From positions 1,984,001-2,048,000 of the forward strand of contig OZ241903.1 of the NCBI GenBank assembly GCA_965203635.1: 64,000 bases of DNA, read 5' to 3'. This document shows positions 49,862 to 61,900 of this stretch, piece by piece; the first letter of the stretch is position 1; each line of letters opens with the position of its first letter. Origin of the DNA: Aldehydirespirator sp965203635 (lineage in GTDB: Bacteria > Actinomycetota > Acidimicrobiia > Acidimicrobiales > Aldehydirespiratoraceae). Both the position numbers and the translations under genes were made by a program. The notes under the pieces were generated by a model that was not told the origin of the DNA, did not search any database, and worked only from the letters and a program-made list of their open reading frames with translations.

Positions 49862-52800
49862 ATGACATCATTTGGCGCGTTGATCCTGCTGCTGGTGCGG
49901 TCTTGGAGCGTTGGCCGTCGGGGCCGCCCGCGCCCTGGGATCGCCCAGCAGGTGCAGTCCGTCGCGGGGCGGGCCATGAGCGGGGTTTGCCTTCGTTGGG
50001 CCGCGGGTGCGGTGGCGGTGGCGGCTGCGCTGGTGCTCGTGCTGATCGACGGCCCGGAGACATCGGAAGCCCAGACGCCCCCACCGACCACGACGACCAC
50101 AACAACCACGACGACGGTGCCGTTGTCCGACGACGCCACGCTGAGCGACCTCACCGTGGACGGCACGACGGTCCCCGGGTTCCACAAGAGCCGCTTCTTC
50201 GGCACCGTCGTGGATCCCAATGATCCACACCAGAGACCGCAGGACAATCCCCACGCGGCTGTCTTCCATGTGCCGATTCATCTGGAGGGCAGCAACGACG
50301 ACACCATGGTCGTCAGGGCGGTTGCTTCTGATAGCGGGGCCACGATCACGTTCGACACCAGTGTTACCAGCGTTGATTCCGAAGGAGGGTCAACGGCGTC
50401 CAGTGAGGTTGAGGTGAGGGGAGAGACGGGCGGCGTGGTGGGGACGTTCACGGTGACCGCGGAGGACGGCGTGACCGTGTACGAGTACAAGGTGTCGCTC
50501 AACGGGGGCGTGGACGACTCGTTCGGCTGGAACGTCGACCATGACATCGCACCGCTCGTCCCGTCCGGCTCGGATTGGGCCAGTCCTAGGGGCATCTGGT
50601 CGAACGGGGAGACGGTATGGATATCCGACTCCGCAGCAGTCGTCCATGCCTACCGGGTATCCGACGGGGAGCGCGATCCAGGCAAGGATCTGCACGCGCA
50701 ATCCGCCACGGCGCTGTGGTCGGACGGGGAGATCATGTGGGTATCGGAACATAGCGGCAATCGGGTCCGGGCCTTCCGGCTGTCAGACGGGGGCCGCGTC
50801 GCAGACAGGGACTTCAGCGAGGCGAAACTCGAGTCCACTGGCGTGGAGCCCTTTCCCACGGCGCTGTGGTCCGACGGGGAGACCATGTGGATATGGGACG
50901 ACGCTGACGACACCTTCTACGCCTACGATCTGGAGACTGAAGCGCGCCGCGCCGGCGAGGACTTCCAACTCACGGACATCGTCAACGCGTGGGGGCTTTG
51001 GTCGGATGGGAGGACCATGTGGGTGGCCAGCCATCCGGACGATGGCTCCCGCGAGCTCCTTGCCTTCGACTTGGCGACCAAGGAGCGCGTCCCCGATCTC
51101 GATTTCGACACCCTGATTGCGGCCGGCAACACCCGTCCAAGGGATCTGTGGTCCGACGGGGAGATCATGTACGTACCCGACGACCACACTGGCAGAGTCT
51201 TTTCTTACAACATGCCCTCTTATGATGCTTCGTTGAGTGGTCTCACGGTGGGCGGGGTCGCGGTTGGGGGGTTCGACCCGGATCGGCGGTCCTATCATTT
51301 CGGGGTTGGGCGCGATGTCGATGAGGTGGTTGTTGCCGCGGCCGCGAATCATTCCGAGGCGTCGGTGAAGTATGTGGTGGGCACGACGGAGTCGACCGAC
51401 GCGAGTGTGACGGTGGATCTGGCTGGCGGTGCCAATGTGGTCGAGGTGGTGGTGACTGCCGAGGCCGGCAATTCGGTCACTTATGAGCTGTCGGTGAACC
51501 GCAGCGTGAGCACCGCGTTGAGGTGGGCTGTGGTCGGTGACTTGGACACGTTGGCGGCTGCGGGCAACCGGTCTCCGGCGGGGATCTGGTCTGACGGGGC
51601 GACGGTGTGGGTGGCCGACACCTCTGACGACAAGCTGTTCGCGTACAGCTCGGCGACGAAGCAGCGCGACGCCGGCAGCGACATCGAGTTGGCTTCGGAC
51701 AACGGCAGCCCGGCGGGGGTGTGGTCTGACGGGACGACGGTGTGGGTGGTGGACTCTGTCGACGACAAGCTGTATGCCTACGGTCTGTTGACCCGCCGGC
51801 GTGATGCGGGCAGGGACATCTCGTTGGCGGCGGGCAACGACGATCCGTGGGGGGTGTGGTCTGACGGCGCGCTGGTGTGGGTGGGCGACACCGTCGACGA
51901 CGAGCTGTACGCCTACCGGCTGTCGGGCGGGTCGCGGGTGGCGGGCCGCGACGTGACGCTCACCGAGGGCCGCGGCACGCGGGGGATCTGGTCCGATGAC
52001 ACGACGCTGTGGGGGGTGCGGTCGGGTTTGATTTTGGCTTTCGGGGCTTCTGACGGCGCCTATATCCGCAACAGGAGCATTCAAGTGCTTCCCGACGCCA
52101 ACGAGAACCCGCGGGGGTTGTGGTCTGACGGCAGGTTGATGCTGGTGACCGACTCGAGGGAGGCCAAGGTGTTCTCGTATTGGCTGGTGGCGCCGTCTGA
52201 TGATGCTTCTTTGAGTGGCGTGACGGTGGGCGGGGTCGCGGTTCCGGGGTTCGACCCGGACCGGCGGTCCTATGAGTTCGGGGTGTCGGGGGCCACCGAG
52301 CGGGTGACGGTGGCGGCCGCTGCGAGCGATTCGGGGGCGTCGGTGACCTATGTGGTGAACGGCAACGAGACGACCGGCAGCAGCGTGACGCTGGACCTGG
52401 CTAGTGGCGCCAATGTGGTGGAGGTGGTGGTGACCGCCGAGGCCACCAATACGGTCACTTACACGCTGACGTTGAACCGGGGCTCGACCGCCGACTTCGA
52501 GTGGGCCGCGGTGGGCGACTTCGACACGCTGGCCGCCTCAGGCAACGGGGATCCGGCGGGGGTCTGGTCCAACGGGGAGACGATGTGGGTGGCCGACACC
52601 GCCGACGACAAGCTCTACGCCTACGTGTTGTCGACCACTGAGCGCGACGACGGCAAGGACATCGACCTGGCGTCGGCCAACGACGACCCGGCGGGGATCT
52701 GGTCCAACGGGGCCACGGTGTGGGTCACCGACACCGCCGACGACAAGCTGTACGCCTACGGCCTGTTGACCCGACAGCGCGACGGCGGCAAGGACATCTC

Positions 52801-55800
52801 GCTGGCGGCGGGCAACGGCGACCCGTGGGGGGTGTGGTCTGACGGCGCGCTGGTGTGGGTGGCGGACTCTGTCGACGACAAGCTCTACGCCTACCGCCTG
52901 TCGGGAGGGTCGCGGGTCGCGGGCCGCGACCTCGCGCTGCCGCAGACCTTCGACGCGCGGGGGCTCTGGTCTGATCACACGACGGTGTGGGAGGCCCATT
53001 CGGGCCGGGTGTTGGCCTACCGGCTCTCTGACGGCCAGTACGACAGGAACAAGAGCATCCAGTCGCTGCTGGCGGCCAACGGCTCACCGTCGGGGATCTG
53101 GTCCGACGGTGAGCTGATGTGGGTGGCCGACACCAGAGACGACAAGATCTACTCCTACAACCTTCCCTCCTTCGACGCCTCGCTGCGCGCGTTGACCGTC
53201 GACGGGGACGCGGTCGCGGGCTTCGACCCGCACCGGCTGTCGTACCATCACCCGGTCGGGGGCGACGTCACCGCCGTGGTGGTCGCCGCGGCCGCCAACC
53301 ACCCCGGGGCGTCGCTGAAGTATGTGGTGAACGGCAACGACTCGACCGCCGCCAGCGTGACGCTGGACCTCGCCGAGGGCGCCAACGTGGTGCAGATCGT
53401 GGTGACCGCCGAGCACGAGCAGACCGTGAGGACCTACACGCTGTCGGTGAACCGCAGCACCGACACCGCGTTCGGGTGGGCCGCGGTCCGCGACATCGAC
53501 ACGCTGACAGCGGCAGGCAACGACGACCCGTGGGGACTGTGGTCTGACCGGACCACGGTGTGGGTGGCCGACACCGCCGACGACAAGCTCTACGCCTACC
53601 GGGCCTCTGATGGGGCGCGCGACGCCGGCAACGACATCGAGCTCGCCGCGGGCAACGACGACCCGGCGGGGATCTGGTCTGACCGCACCACGGTGTGGGT
53701 GGTCGACACCGCCGACGACAAGCTCTACGCCTACAGGCTGTCGACCAGAGCGCGCGACGCCGTCAAGGACATCGAGCTGGTGGCGGGCAACGACCACCCG
53801 GCAGGGGTCTGGTCTGACCGGACCACGGTGTGGGTGGTCGACACCGCCGACGACAAGCTCTACGCCTACGGCCTGTCGACCAGAGCGCGCGACGGCGGCA
53901 AGGACATCGAGCTGGTGGCGGGCAACGACCACCCGGCGGGGATCTGGTCTGACCGCGCCACGGTGTGGGTGGCCGACACCGCCGACGACAAACTCTACGC
54001 CTACGGCCTGTCGACCAGAGCGCGCGACGCCGACGCGGACTTCGACACGCTGGCCGCGGCGGGCAACGGAGCCCCCGCGGGGATCTGGTCCAACGGGGCG
54101 GTGATGTGGGTGGTCGACAACGACGACGACAAGGTCTACGCCTACAACGTGCCCTCCTTGGACTCCTCGCTGAGCGCGGTGACCGTGGGCGGCGTCGCGG
54201 TCCCGGGGATCGACGCGGGCCGCGTGTCGTACCACTTCGGGGTGGGCGCCGGCATCAAGCGGGTGACCGTCGCCGCGGCCGCGAGCCACCCCGGGGCGTC
54301 GGTGACCTATGTGGTGGACGGGGTCGAGTCGGGCGGCGCCGGCGTGGCGCTGAACCTGGCCGAGGGCGCCAACGCGGTGCAGATCGTGGTGACCGCGGAG
54401 GCCGGCAACTCGTTCACCTACACGCTGTGGGTGAACCGCGGCGCCGACGACGACTTCGGGTGGACCGCGGTCCGAGACATCGACACGCTGGCAGCGGCGG
54501 GCAACGACGCCCCGTGGGGCATCTGGTCCGACGGTGAGACGATGTGGGTGGGCGACAGCGCCGACCACAAGCTCTACGCCTACAGCCTGTCTACCGGACA
54601 CCACGACCCCGCCAAGGACTTCGCGGTGTCGCCCCATGTCGATATGGCGGGGATCTGGTCGCCCGGCAGGACCACCACGCTCTGGCTGATCCATCTCGAC
54701 ACCTGGAGCCCGCAGGATCCATGGTCTGTTCCCAAGCTGAAGTTCGTCAACTGGCAGACCGGAACGACTATCGGGTCCATAACCCTCGACGACAACAACG
54801 ACCACGCGGCGGGGCTTTGGTCCGACCACACGACGATATGGGTGGTCGACACCGACGACGACAGGCTCTACGCCTACGACCGGCGGACCCGCCAGCGCGT
54901 CCTCGGCCACGGATTCACGCTCAAGGGCGGCAACGACCACCCGGCGGGGCTCTGGTCCGACGGGGAGACGATGTGGGTCGCCGACCGCGGCGACGACAAG
55001 CTCTTCGCCTACCGGCTGTCGAACGGGACCCGCGACGCCGCCAAGGACTTCAACACGCCCGCCGCCGTCGGCAACAACCTCCCAGCAGGAGTCTGGTCCG
55101 ACGGGGAGACGATATGGGTCGTCGACCGCAACGACACCAAGGTCTACTCCTACTGGCTCGACGCGAGCCGCGCCTCGCTCCACGACCGCCAAACCCTCCA
55201 GCAGGCCGCCGCAGAACCGCTCACCGCGAAGCTCATCGACACCCCGCCGACCCACGACGGGCAGACGGCGTTCACCTTCGAGCTGCGCCTCAGCGAGGAA
55301 CCCGGACCGGACTTCAGCTACCAGACGCTGCAGGACCACGCATTCACGGTGACCGGAGGCGAGGTGACCACCGCGCGGCGCCTGGCGCCTCCCGGCAACG
55401 TGCGCTGGGAGATCACCATCACCCCGCGCGGCAGCCGCGACGTGACCATCGTGCTGCCCGCCACAACGGACTGCGCCGACCAAGGCGCCATCTGCACAGC
55501 CGACGGCAATATGTTGTCCGGCGAAACCTCGGTCACCGTGGCTGCTGCTGCTACACCGCTGACAGCGAAGTTCATCGACACCCCGCCGACCCACGACGGG
55601 CACACGGCGTTCACCTTCGAGTTGCGCTTCAGCAAGAACCCCAAGCCGGACTTCAGCTACGAGACGCTGCTGGACCACGCATTCAGGGTGACCAGAGGCG
55701 AGGTGACCGCGGCGCGGCGCCTGAGGCCTCCCGGCAACAGACGCTGGGAGATCACCATCACGCCGGACGGCAACGGTGACGTCACCATCGTGCTGCCCGC

Positions 55801-55894
55801 GACCTCGAACTGCAACCACGACCGCGCCATCTGCACAGCCGACGGCACGAAGCTATCGACACGGGTCGAACTCACCGTCGCCGGGCCCGGCTGA
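49862..55894 (+). CDS. Giant secreted protein: five (sandwich + five WSDG propeller repeats) units and two C-terminal DHAF-type domains
   Basis: A 2010-aa exported protein. ATG 49862 has GAGG 7 nt upstream; a long basic N region precedes the signal helix WAAGAVAVAAALVLVLI, then a Thr/Pro linker. The body has five cadherin-like beta-sandwich domains (about 50125, 51217, 52195, 53173, 54160; e.g. ASLSGLTVGGVAVGGFDPDR, the pfam12733-like pattern), each followed by five ~45-aa WSDG repeats such as GIWSDGATVWVADTSDDKLF, 25 in all. Five per set suggests a five-bladed propeller each. Two DHAF/LPATT-type domains end the protein. No C-terminal anchor. Several repeats are nearly identical at DNA level. 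Adhesin or matrix role is inference. Confidence 0.85.
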   Translation: MTSFGALILLLVRSWSVGRRGRPRPGIAQQVQSVAGRAMSGVCLRWAAGAVAVAAALVLVLIDGPETSEAQTPPPTTTTTTTTTTVPLSDDATLSDLTVDGTTVPGFHKSRFFGTVVDPNDPHQRPQDNPHAAVFHVPIHLEGSNDDTMVVRAVASDSGATITFDTSVTSVDSEGGSTASSEVEVRGETGGVVGTFTVTAEDGVTVYEYKVSLNGGVDDSFGWNVDHDIAPLVPSGSDWASPRGIWSNGETVWISDSAAVVHAYRVSDGERDPGKDLHAQSATALWSDGEIMWVSEHSGNRVRAFRLSDGGRVADRDFSEAKLESTGVEPFPTALWSDGETMWIWDDADDTFYAYDLETEARRAGEDFQLTDIVNAWGLWSDGRTMWVASHPDDGSRELLAFDLATKERVPDLDFDTLIAAGNTRPRDLWSDGEIMYVPDDHTGRVFSYNMPSYDASLSGLTVGGVAVGGFDPDRRSYHFGVGRDVDEVVVAAAANHSEASVKYVVGTTESTDASVTVDLAGGANVVEVVVTAEAGNSVTYELSVNRSVSTALRWAVVGDLDTLAAAGNRSPAGIWSDGATVWVADTSDDKLFAYSSATKQRDAGSDIELASDNGSPAGVWSDGTTVWVVDSVDDKLYAYGLLTRRRDAGRDISLAAGNDDPWGVWSDGALVWVGDTVDDELYAYRLSGGSRVAGRDVTLTEGRGTRGIWSDDTTLWGVRSGLILAFGASDGAYIRNRSIQVLPDANENPRGLWSDGRLMLVTDSREAKVFSYWLVAPSDDASLSGVTVGGVAVPGFDPDRRSYEFGVSGATERVTVAAAASDSGASVTYVVNGNETTGSSVTLDLASGANVVEVVVTAEATNTVTYTLTLNRGSTADFEWAAVGDFDTLAASGNGDPAGVWSNGETMWVADTADDKLYAYVLSTTERDDGKDIDLASANDDPAGIWSNGATVWVTDTADDKLYAYGLLTRQRDGGKDISLAAGNGDPWGVWSDGALVWVADSVDDKLYAYRLSGGSRVAGRDLALPQTFDARGLWSDHTTVWEAHSGRVLAYRLSDGQYDRNKSIQSLLAANGSPSGIWSDGELMWVADTRDDKIYSYNLPSFDASLRALTVDGDAVAGFDPHRLSYHHPVGGDVTAVVVAAAANHPGASLKYVVNGNDSTAASVTLDLAEGANVVQIVVTAEHEQTVRTYTLSVNRSTDTAFGWAAVRDIDTLTAAGNDDPWGLWSDRTTVWVADTADDKLYAYRASDGARDAGNDIELAAGNDDPAGIWSDRTTVWVVDTADDKLYAYRLSTRARDAVKDIELVAGNDHPAGVWSDRTTVWVVDTADDKLYAYGLSTRARDGGKDIELVAGNDHPAGIWSDRATVWVADTADDKLYAYGLSTRARDADADFDTLAAAGNGAPAGIWSNGAVMWVVDNDDDKVYAYNVPSLDSSLSAVTVGGVAVPGIDAGRVSYHFGVGAGIKRVTVAAAASHPGASVTYVVDGVESGGAGVALNLAEGANAVQIVVTAEAGNSFTYTLWVNRGADDDFGWTAVRDIDTLAAAGNDAPWGIWSDGETMWVGDSADHKLYAYSLSTGHHDPAKDFAVSPHVDMAGIWSPGRTTTLWLIHLDTWSPQDPWSVPKLKFVNWQTGTTIGSITLDDNNDHAAGLWSDHTTIWVVDTDDDRLYAYDRRTRQRVLGHGFTLKGGNDHPAGLWSDGETMWVADRGDDKLFAYRLSNGTRDAAKDFNTPAAVGNNLPAGVWSDGETIWVVDRNDTKVYSYWLDASRASLHDRQTLQQAAAEPLTAKLIDTPPTHDGQTAFTFELRLSEEPGPDFSYQTLQDHAFTVTGGEVTTARRLAPPGNVRWEITITPRGSRDVTIVLPATTDCADQGAICTADGNMLSGETSVTVAAAATPLTAKFIDTPPTHDGHTAFTFELRFSKNPKPDFSYETLLDHAFRVTRGEVTAARRLRPPGNRRWEITITPDGNGDVTIVLPATSNCNHDRAICTADGTKLSTRVELTVAGPG
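53541..54010. repeat. Tandem 135-bp repeats inside the propeller gene
   Basis: Four consecutive propeller repeats start GGTCTGACCG at 53541, 53676, 53811 and 53946, exactly 135 bp apart, with very few differences. Equivalent repeats elsewhere in the gene (52550-52860) are more diverged. Expect copy-number variation and assembly collapse here. Confidence 0.95.
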
Positions 55895-55941
55895 TAGGCA
55901 CAGACGCCACACAAGCCGAACCGTCTTGCGGCACGGTGACG

Positions 55942-58900
55942 TCAGCCCGATGATTCGGTCAATGTGAGGGAATATCCCCAGGACTGGTTCGAGTCCGAAT
56001 AGACCACGAAGAAGTAGTCACCCGTCTGTGTGGGCGTGAAGTACGTGAGGGCGCACTGGCGGCTTTTCTCGTCGCGCCGGAGTTGCTGTCCGTCGGCGTC
56101 GCGGACCCCCACGTCGAGGCAGGGTCCGGTCCCGCCGTCGGGGGCAATTGCAGCCTCGTAGGTGGTCCCGGCCACCAGCGAGGCCCTGTACCAGTCAACG
56201 TCGCCTGGATGGTCGATCGCTCCTCGCCTCGTCAGGCCGGGGCTGATGACCTGGGTCGTGTCGGGGTCGTCGTGGGTGTTGTCGTCCCCAACGCGCAGGA
56301 CACGCAGATCGTAGATGCCTGTCGCGTCCTCGACGCCCCGAACCGCGATCCAGTGATCGCCGTCTGCGGCGGCGACGTAGTGCATCTGGGTCAGCACGCC
56401 GTCGGTACGGGTCTCGCGTCTGTTCAGCGGAACTGCGAGGGTGCCGTCGACGTAGCCGTCCGGTCCGGTGTAGATGCCGATGATGAGCGGGTCAGCCAGC
56501 GTGAGCTCGCCGGTGCTGTTGAGCCCCTTGAGAGCGAACCGGTACTTGGTGCCGGCCGCGAGCGTGATCTTGAACCAATCCACATCGCCGGGCTTGTCGA
56601 TGGCGGAGCGGAAATGGGTCGACGCTCCCGCTCGGGTGTCGACGATCGCGACGCCGTCGGTGAGCACATCGGCGCGCAGGTCATGCTCGAAGAGCGTCAC
56701 GACAGTGTCGTTGTCGGTGATGGTGATGTGGGTTTGGGCGGTGGTGCCGGTGTTGATGTCGTCGGGGAGGTCCGAGAAGGTGAGGATCGCTGATTTGTTG
56801 TCGTTGTCCTCGGTGTCGTCGGTGGCGATGAACGAGACGGTCGCGCTGGTCTGGTAGGGCTGGAAGGTGACGTTGGCGGGGACGGTGTAGTCGTCTGTGG
56901 TGGTGTCGCCTTGGGGGATGGCGCGCAACGGGATGGTGACGGTGCGTTCCGGGGCGTCGGACAAGGTGATGGTGATTGGTGTGATTTGGCCTTCGGTGAC
57001 GGTGTGGGCGGCCTGGTCGAAGTTCGCGACCAGCAGCGCCAAGTCGTCGTCGATGATCGACACCGTCGCGGTGGCGGTGCCGCCGGCCTGCACGTTGGCG
57101 GGCAGTGTTCCCAGCGCCAGCAGCACGCTCTCGTCGTCGTCGTCGGTGCCGTCGGGCGCCGCGGCGAACCTGAACGATGCTCTGGTGCGGTCCGCGGCGA
57201 TGGTGACGTGTTGGGGGACCCCGGAGTAGTCCGCGGCGGTCGCGCCGTCCTGGCCGGTCGCGGTGATGGGGATCCTCACGTCGCGTCCGGGGATCGCGTC
57301 GAGGGTGAGCGTCACGGTGACGCTGTCGCCCTCGTCGACCTCATAGGCGCTCTCGGCGAAGCTGACCGACACGGTCTGGTCGTCGCTTTCGTCGTCGTCG
57401 GTGATCGACACCGTCGCGGCGGTGGTGTCGCCCGCGGTGACGTTCGCGGGCAGCGTCCCGAACCCCAGCAGCAGGCTCTCGTCGTCGTCGTCGGCGACGT
57501 CGTCTGTGGTGCGCACGGTGAAGGTGGCCGCGGTCTCGCCGGGCTCGAAGGTGACGCTGTCGGGCACCCCCGAGTAGTCCGCGGCGGTCGCGCCGCCCTG
57601 GGGAGCGGCCGTGATGGGCACCTGCACCTCGCGGTCGGGATCGGCGGACAGGTTCACCGTCACGGTGACGCTGTCGCCCTCGTCCACCGGATAGGTGTCC
57701 GCGGTGAAGCTGACGCTCACCTCCGGTATCGCCCGCGCGCTGGCGCGCACCTCGATCTGGTAGAAGTGGCCCTCGCCGCGGAACTCCCAGCCGGGCTGCG
57801 AGCCGACATCGGTGTCTGTGTTGGGCGTGCTCGGAATCCTCACCCTTTCGTCGATGCCGCGGTTGGAGTCGAACAGGAGCTTGAGCCGGTAGACGGTGTC
57901 GGGCAACAGCTCGGTCCCCGACGGCGCGCTCAGCCCCTGTATTCCGTTCAAGGCCCCGCCAAACAGGCGAGGCGGCAGAGTGAGGTCGGCGACCTTGGTG
58001 CCGTTCTGGCGGACGATGCTCGCGTCCAGCGCCGGCACGTCAACGCTGGGAATGCCGGTGTTGGCCGCGTCGGAGTGCGAGAACCGCACTCTGACCAAGT
58101 CCAGTTCATAGCCCGTGGGATGACTGCCCGTCACGAAATCCATATGCCTCGCGACAGGAACACCCTCCAGAGTCGTCGAGCAGGGCGGCCTCACGCAGGG
58201 CGTCACCGTCACGAACCGCAAATCGGTCAACGACACCGTGCCTGAGACGGTCTGGCCGAGGTTGCGGACCATCACCAGGCTGCTGTTGATGGTCACCGTC
58301 GTCGAGGCGGGGGTGCCCGAGGTCACTCCCGTGGGCAGGGTGCCGAAGCTGAGGCGCACCCAGTCGCCGTCGTCGGCGTCGGTGTCGTCGGTGGCTGAGA
58401 GCACCACGGTGGCGGTGCGCTGGCCGGCCCCGAAGCTCAGAGTGGTCCCCGACAGGCTGAAATCGCCGGTGCCGGTGCTCGACGACCGCGTGGTGGTGAC
58501 CGGAACGCTCAGGGTCCGCTCGGGATCGTCAGACAGGGTGGCGCTGATGACGACGCTTGCGCCCTCGGCCACGTAGTACGAGCTCTGGTCCCAGCTCACC
58601 GTCACCGAGTCGGGTGCGTCGTTGTCGTCGAGCCGCACCGTCGCCGTGTCCGCCACGCCGTCCGCGGACACCCGCAGCGGCAGATCCCCGAACCCCAACA
58701 ACAGCGACTCGCCGTCATCGTCTTCGCTGTCATCGGTCGCGGTCACCGTGAAGCTCGCCTCCGTCTCGCCGGACGCGAACGTGACGCTCTCGGGAACGCC
58801 GGAGAAGTCGTCGTCGGAGGCGCCGCCCTGCTTGGTGACCGTGATCGGCACCACCATCTCGCGCCCCGGATCACGCGACAGGCTCACCCCGACCTCGACC

Positions 58901-61900
58901 TCGCCGCCCTCCACAGCGCTGAAGCTCCCCCCGCTGGTGAACCCCACACGCACCGCCACACCATCGAAGATCGACACGGTCGCCTCGGTGGTGTCGCCTG
59001 CCTCTAACCCATCGGGCAGCGTTCCCAGCGACAGCAGCACCCCCTCTCCTGGATCGCTCACCCCGTCATCGACCGCCGTCAACGCGAACTGCGCCCGCTC
59101 GTCGCCCGCGCTGAAGCTCACACTGGCAGGCACCACAAAATCAGCAGCCGACGCGCCCCCCAACGGCGTCGCCGTGACCGGCACCACAAAATCAACCTCA
59201 GACGCCCGGTCCAGGCGCAGCTCCACCACCGCCGACCCGCCCTCCACCGCCAGATACGAATCGGACGCGAACTCCACACGCGAACGAAAATCACGCGTCA
59301 CGCCGTTCACCGCCATCAACACCCTGCCCGTAAACCAGCCAGCATCACCCCACGACTGATGCCGCTCCAGCCACAACGACCCCGACCGCACCCCCCACCC
59401 CGACGCGGCGCCCTCATCCACACCGTCAGAGTTCGTCAACACCAACTGAGTCGCCTGCTGGCGGCGACCGTTGTCAGCGACCACCACCGCATACCACGAG
59501 TCCGGATCCAGCATCGTTCCCTCCGGCGCAGAGAACACGTTCACCCTCCGAGCAACCACACCCCCCTCCGGACTGCCCAACGCAAACAACCGGGACGCCG
59601 GCCGGAAATCATCATCCACCGACCACACACTCACACCCACACGCGCCGAAGAATGCACCGCCTGAAACCTCACCGACACCGACTCCAAATCCACCCCCGA
59701 AAGACTCGGCCCCGTCCCAAACACCTGCGCCCACGCCTCCGACAGCCCAAAACTCACCCAAGCCCCATTCAGGCTCTGCCCCAACGTGCTCACCAGCGCA
59801 TTCCCGCTGGGTTCGGAGGTGGTGTCGTTGTCGGTGATCAGCACGGTTGCGGCGGTGGTGTCGCCCGTGGTGACGCTGGCGGGCAGCGGTCCGAACCGCA
59901 GCAGCAGGCTTTCGTTGTCGTCGTCGTCGGTGTCGTCGGTGGCGGCGATGGTGAAGGTGGCCGTTGTGTCGCCGGGCCCGAAGGTGACGTGGTCGGGCAC
60001 TCCGGTGTAGTCCGCGGCGGTCGTGCCGCCTTGGGGGGCGGCTGTGATCGGCACCTGCACCTCGCGGTCGGGATCCTCGGACAGGTTCACCGTCACGGTG
60101 ACGCTGCCGCCCTCGTCAACGGCGTAGGCGTCCTCGGCGAAGCTGACGCTGACCTCGGGTATCGCCCGCAGGCTGCCGCGCACTTCGATCTGCAGGCGCG
60201 GGCTCGTGCTGAGTTCCCAGCCGATGCCGGCGCCGGGGTCGGCGTCGCCGCTGGGGGTGGCCGGCAGCTTGACGGTGGTCTGACCGGGGTCGGCGGCGAA
60301 CCAGAACTCGACGCGGTACTCGGTGCCCGCCAACAGCTTGGTCCCAGCAGGCGCGGCGAGGGTCACCACATCGGCCAATGCCCCTGACGGCACCGTGAGC
60401 TGCGCGACCTGCGAAGCGCCGCGCACGATGCGCGCCCGCAACGGGCTGTCGACATCGGCGGGCACGCCCGAATCCGAGACGCTCGAGTGCGACATGAGAG
60501 CGCGGATCGAGTGCAGGTCATAGCCCGCAGGATGGCTGCCCGTCACAAAGCCCACGCTGAGCCGCGACAGCGTGCCGCCAGTCACGAGGTCGGCCGAGTC
60601 GGACGTGGTCTGGTCGAGGTTGCTGATGAGCACGAGCTGCTCGTTGATCATGACCGTCGAGGTGCTGACGGATCCCGCGGTGGCGTGTGCGGGCAGCGTC
60701 CCGAATGCCAGCTCCACCTGCTCGGCGTCGTCGGAGTCCGTGTCGCTCGACGCCGAGAACTCGATGGCGGCCGACGTCTGGCCCGGTTCGAACCGGACCG
60801 ACGCGGGAACCGAGAAGTCCGCGCTCGAGGCATCGCCCTGCGGGGTCGCCGTGATGGGGACGACGAGCTCGCGCTCTGGATCGTCCGAGAGCACCACCTC
60901 CACGGCGACGGTAGTTCCTTCGGCAACGTTGTACGCGCTGGCCGCGAAGCTCACCTCGACCGAGGCCGGTGCATCGTCGTCGACGAGCCGCACGGTGGTG
61001 TTGGACGGCTCTTCCGAATGGTCGGTGGACACTCCGGACGGCAGGTCACCGAAGCCGATCAGCAGCGATTCGCCGTCGTCGTCGTCGTCGTCGTCGGCTG
61101 CGGTCAGTGCGAACGTCGCTCGGGACTGCCCGATCTCGAACGTCACGCTCTGCGGGACCCCGGAGTAGTCGGCCGCCGACGCTCCCCCCTGCGCCGTCAC
61201 CTCGATGGGTACGTCGATCTGCTGTCGCGCCGGTGCCGAGAGCAGCACCACGACCTGCACTTCGCTGCCTTCTGCCACGTCGTAGCCGTCGCGCCCGAAA
61301 CCGACATGAGTGGTGTCGTTGTCGGTGATGGTGATGTGGGTTTGGGCGGTGGTGCCGGTGTTGATGTCGTCGGGGAGGTCCTGGAAGATGAGGATTGCTG
61401 ATTTGTTGTCGTTGTCCTCGGTGTCGTCGGTGGCGATGAACGAGATGGTCGCGGTGGTTTGGTAGGGCTGGAAGGTGACGTCGGCGGGGACGGTGTAGTC
61501 GTCTGTGGTGGTGTGGCCTTGGGGGATGGCGCGCAACGGGATGGTGACGGTGCGTTCTGGGGCGTCGGACAGGGTGATGGTGACCGGCGTGACGCCGCCT
61601 TCGGTGACGGTGTGGGCGGCCTGGTCGAAGTTCGCGACCAGCAGCGCCAAGTCGTCGTCGATGATCGACACCGTCGCGGTGGCGGTGCCGCCGGCCTGCA
61701 CGTTCGCCGGCAGTGTTCCCAGCCCCAGCAGCACGCTCTCGTCGTCGTCGTCGGTGCCGTCGGGCGCCGCGGTGAACCTGAACGATGCTCTGGTGCGGTC
61801 CGCGGCGATGGTGACGTGTTGGGGGACCCCGGAGTAGTCCGCGGCGGTCGCGCCGTCCTGGCCGGTCGCGGTGATGGGGATCCTCACGTCGCGTCCGGGG

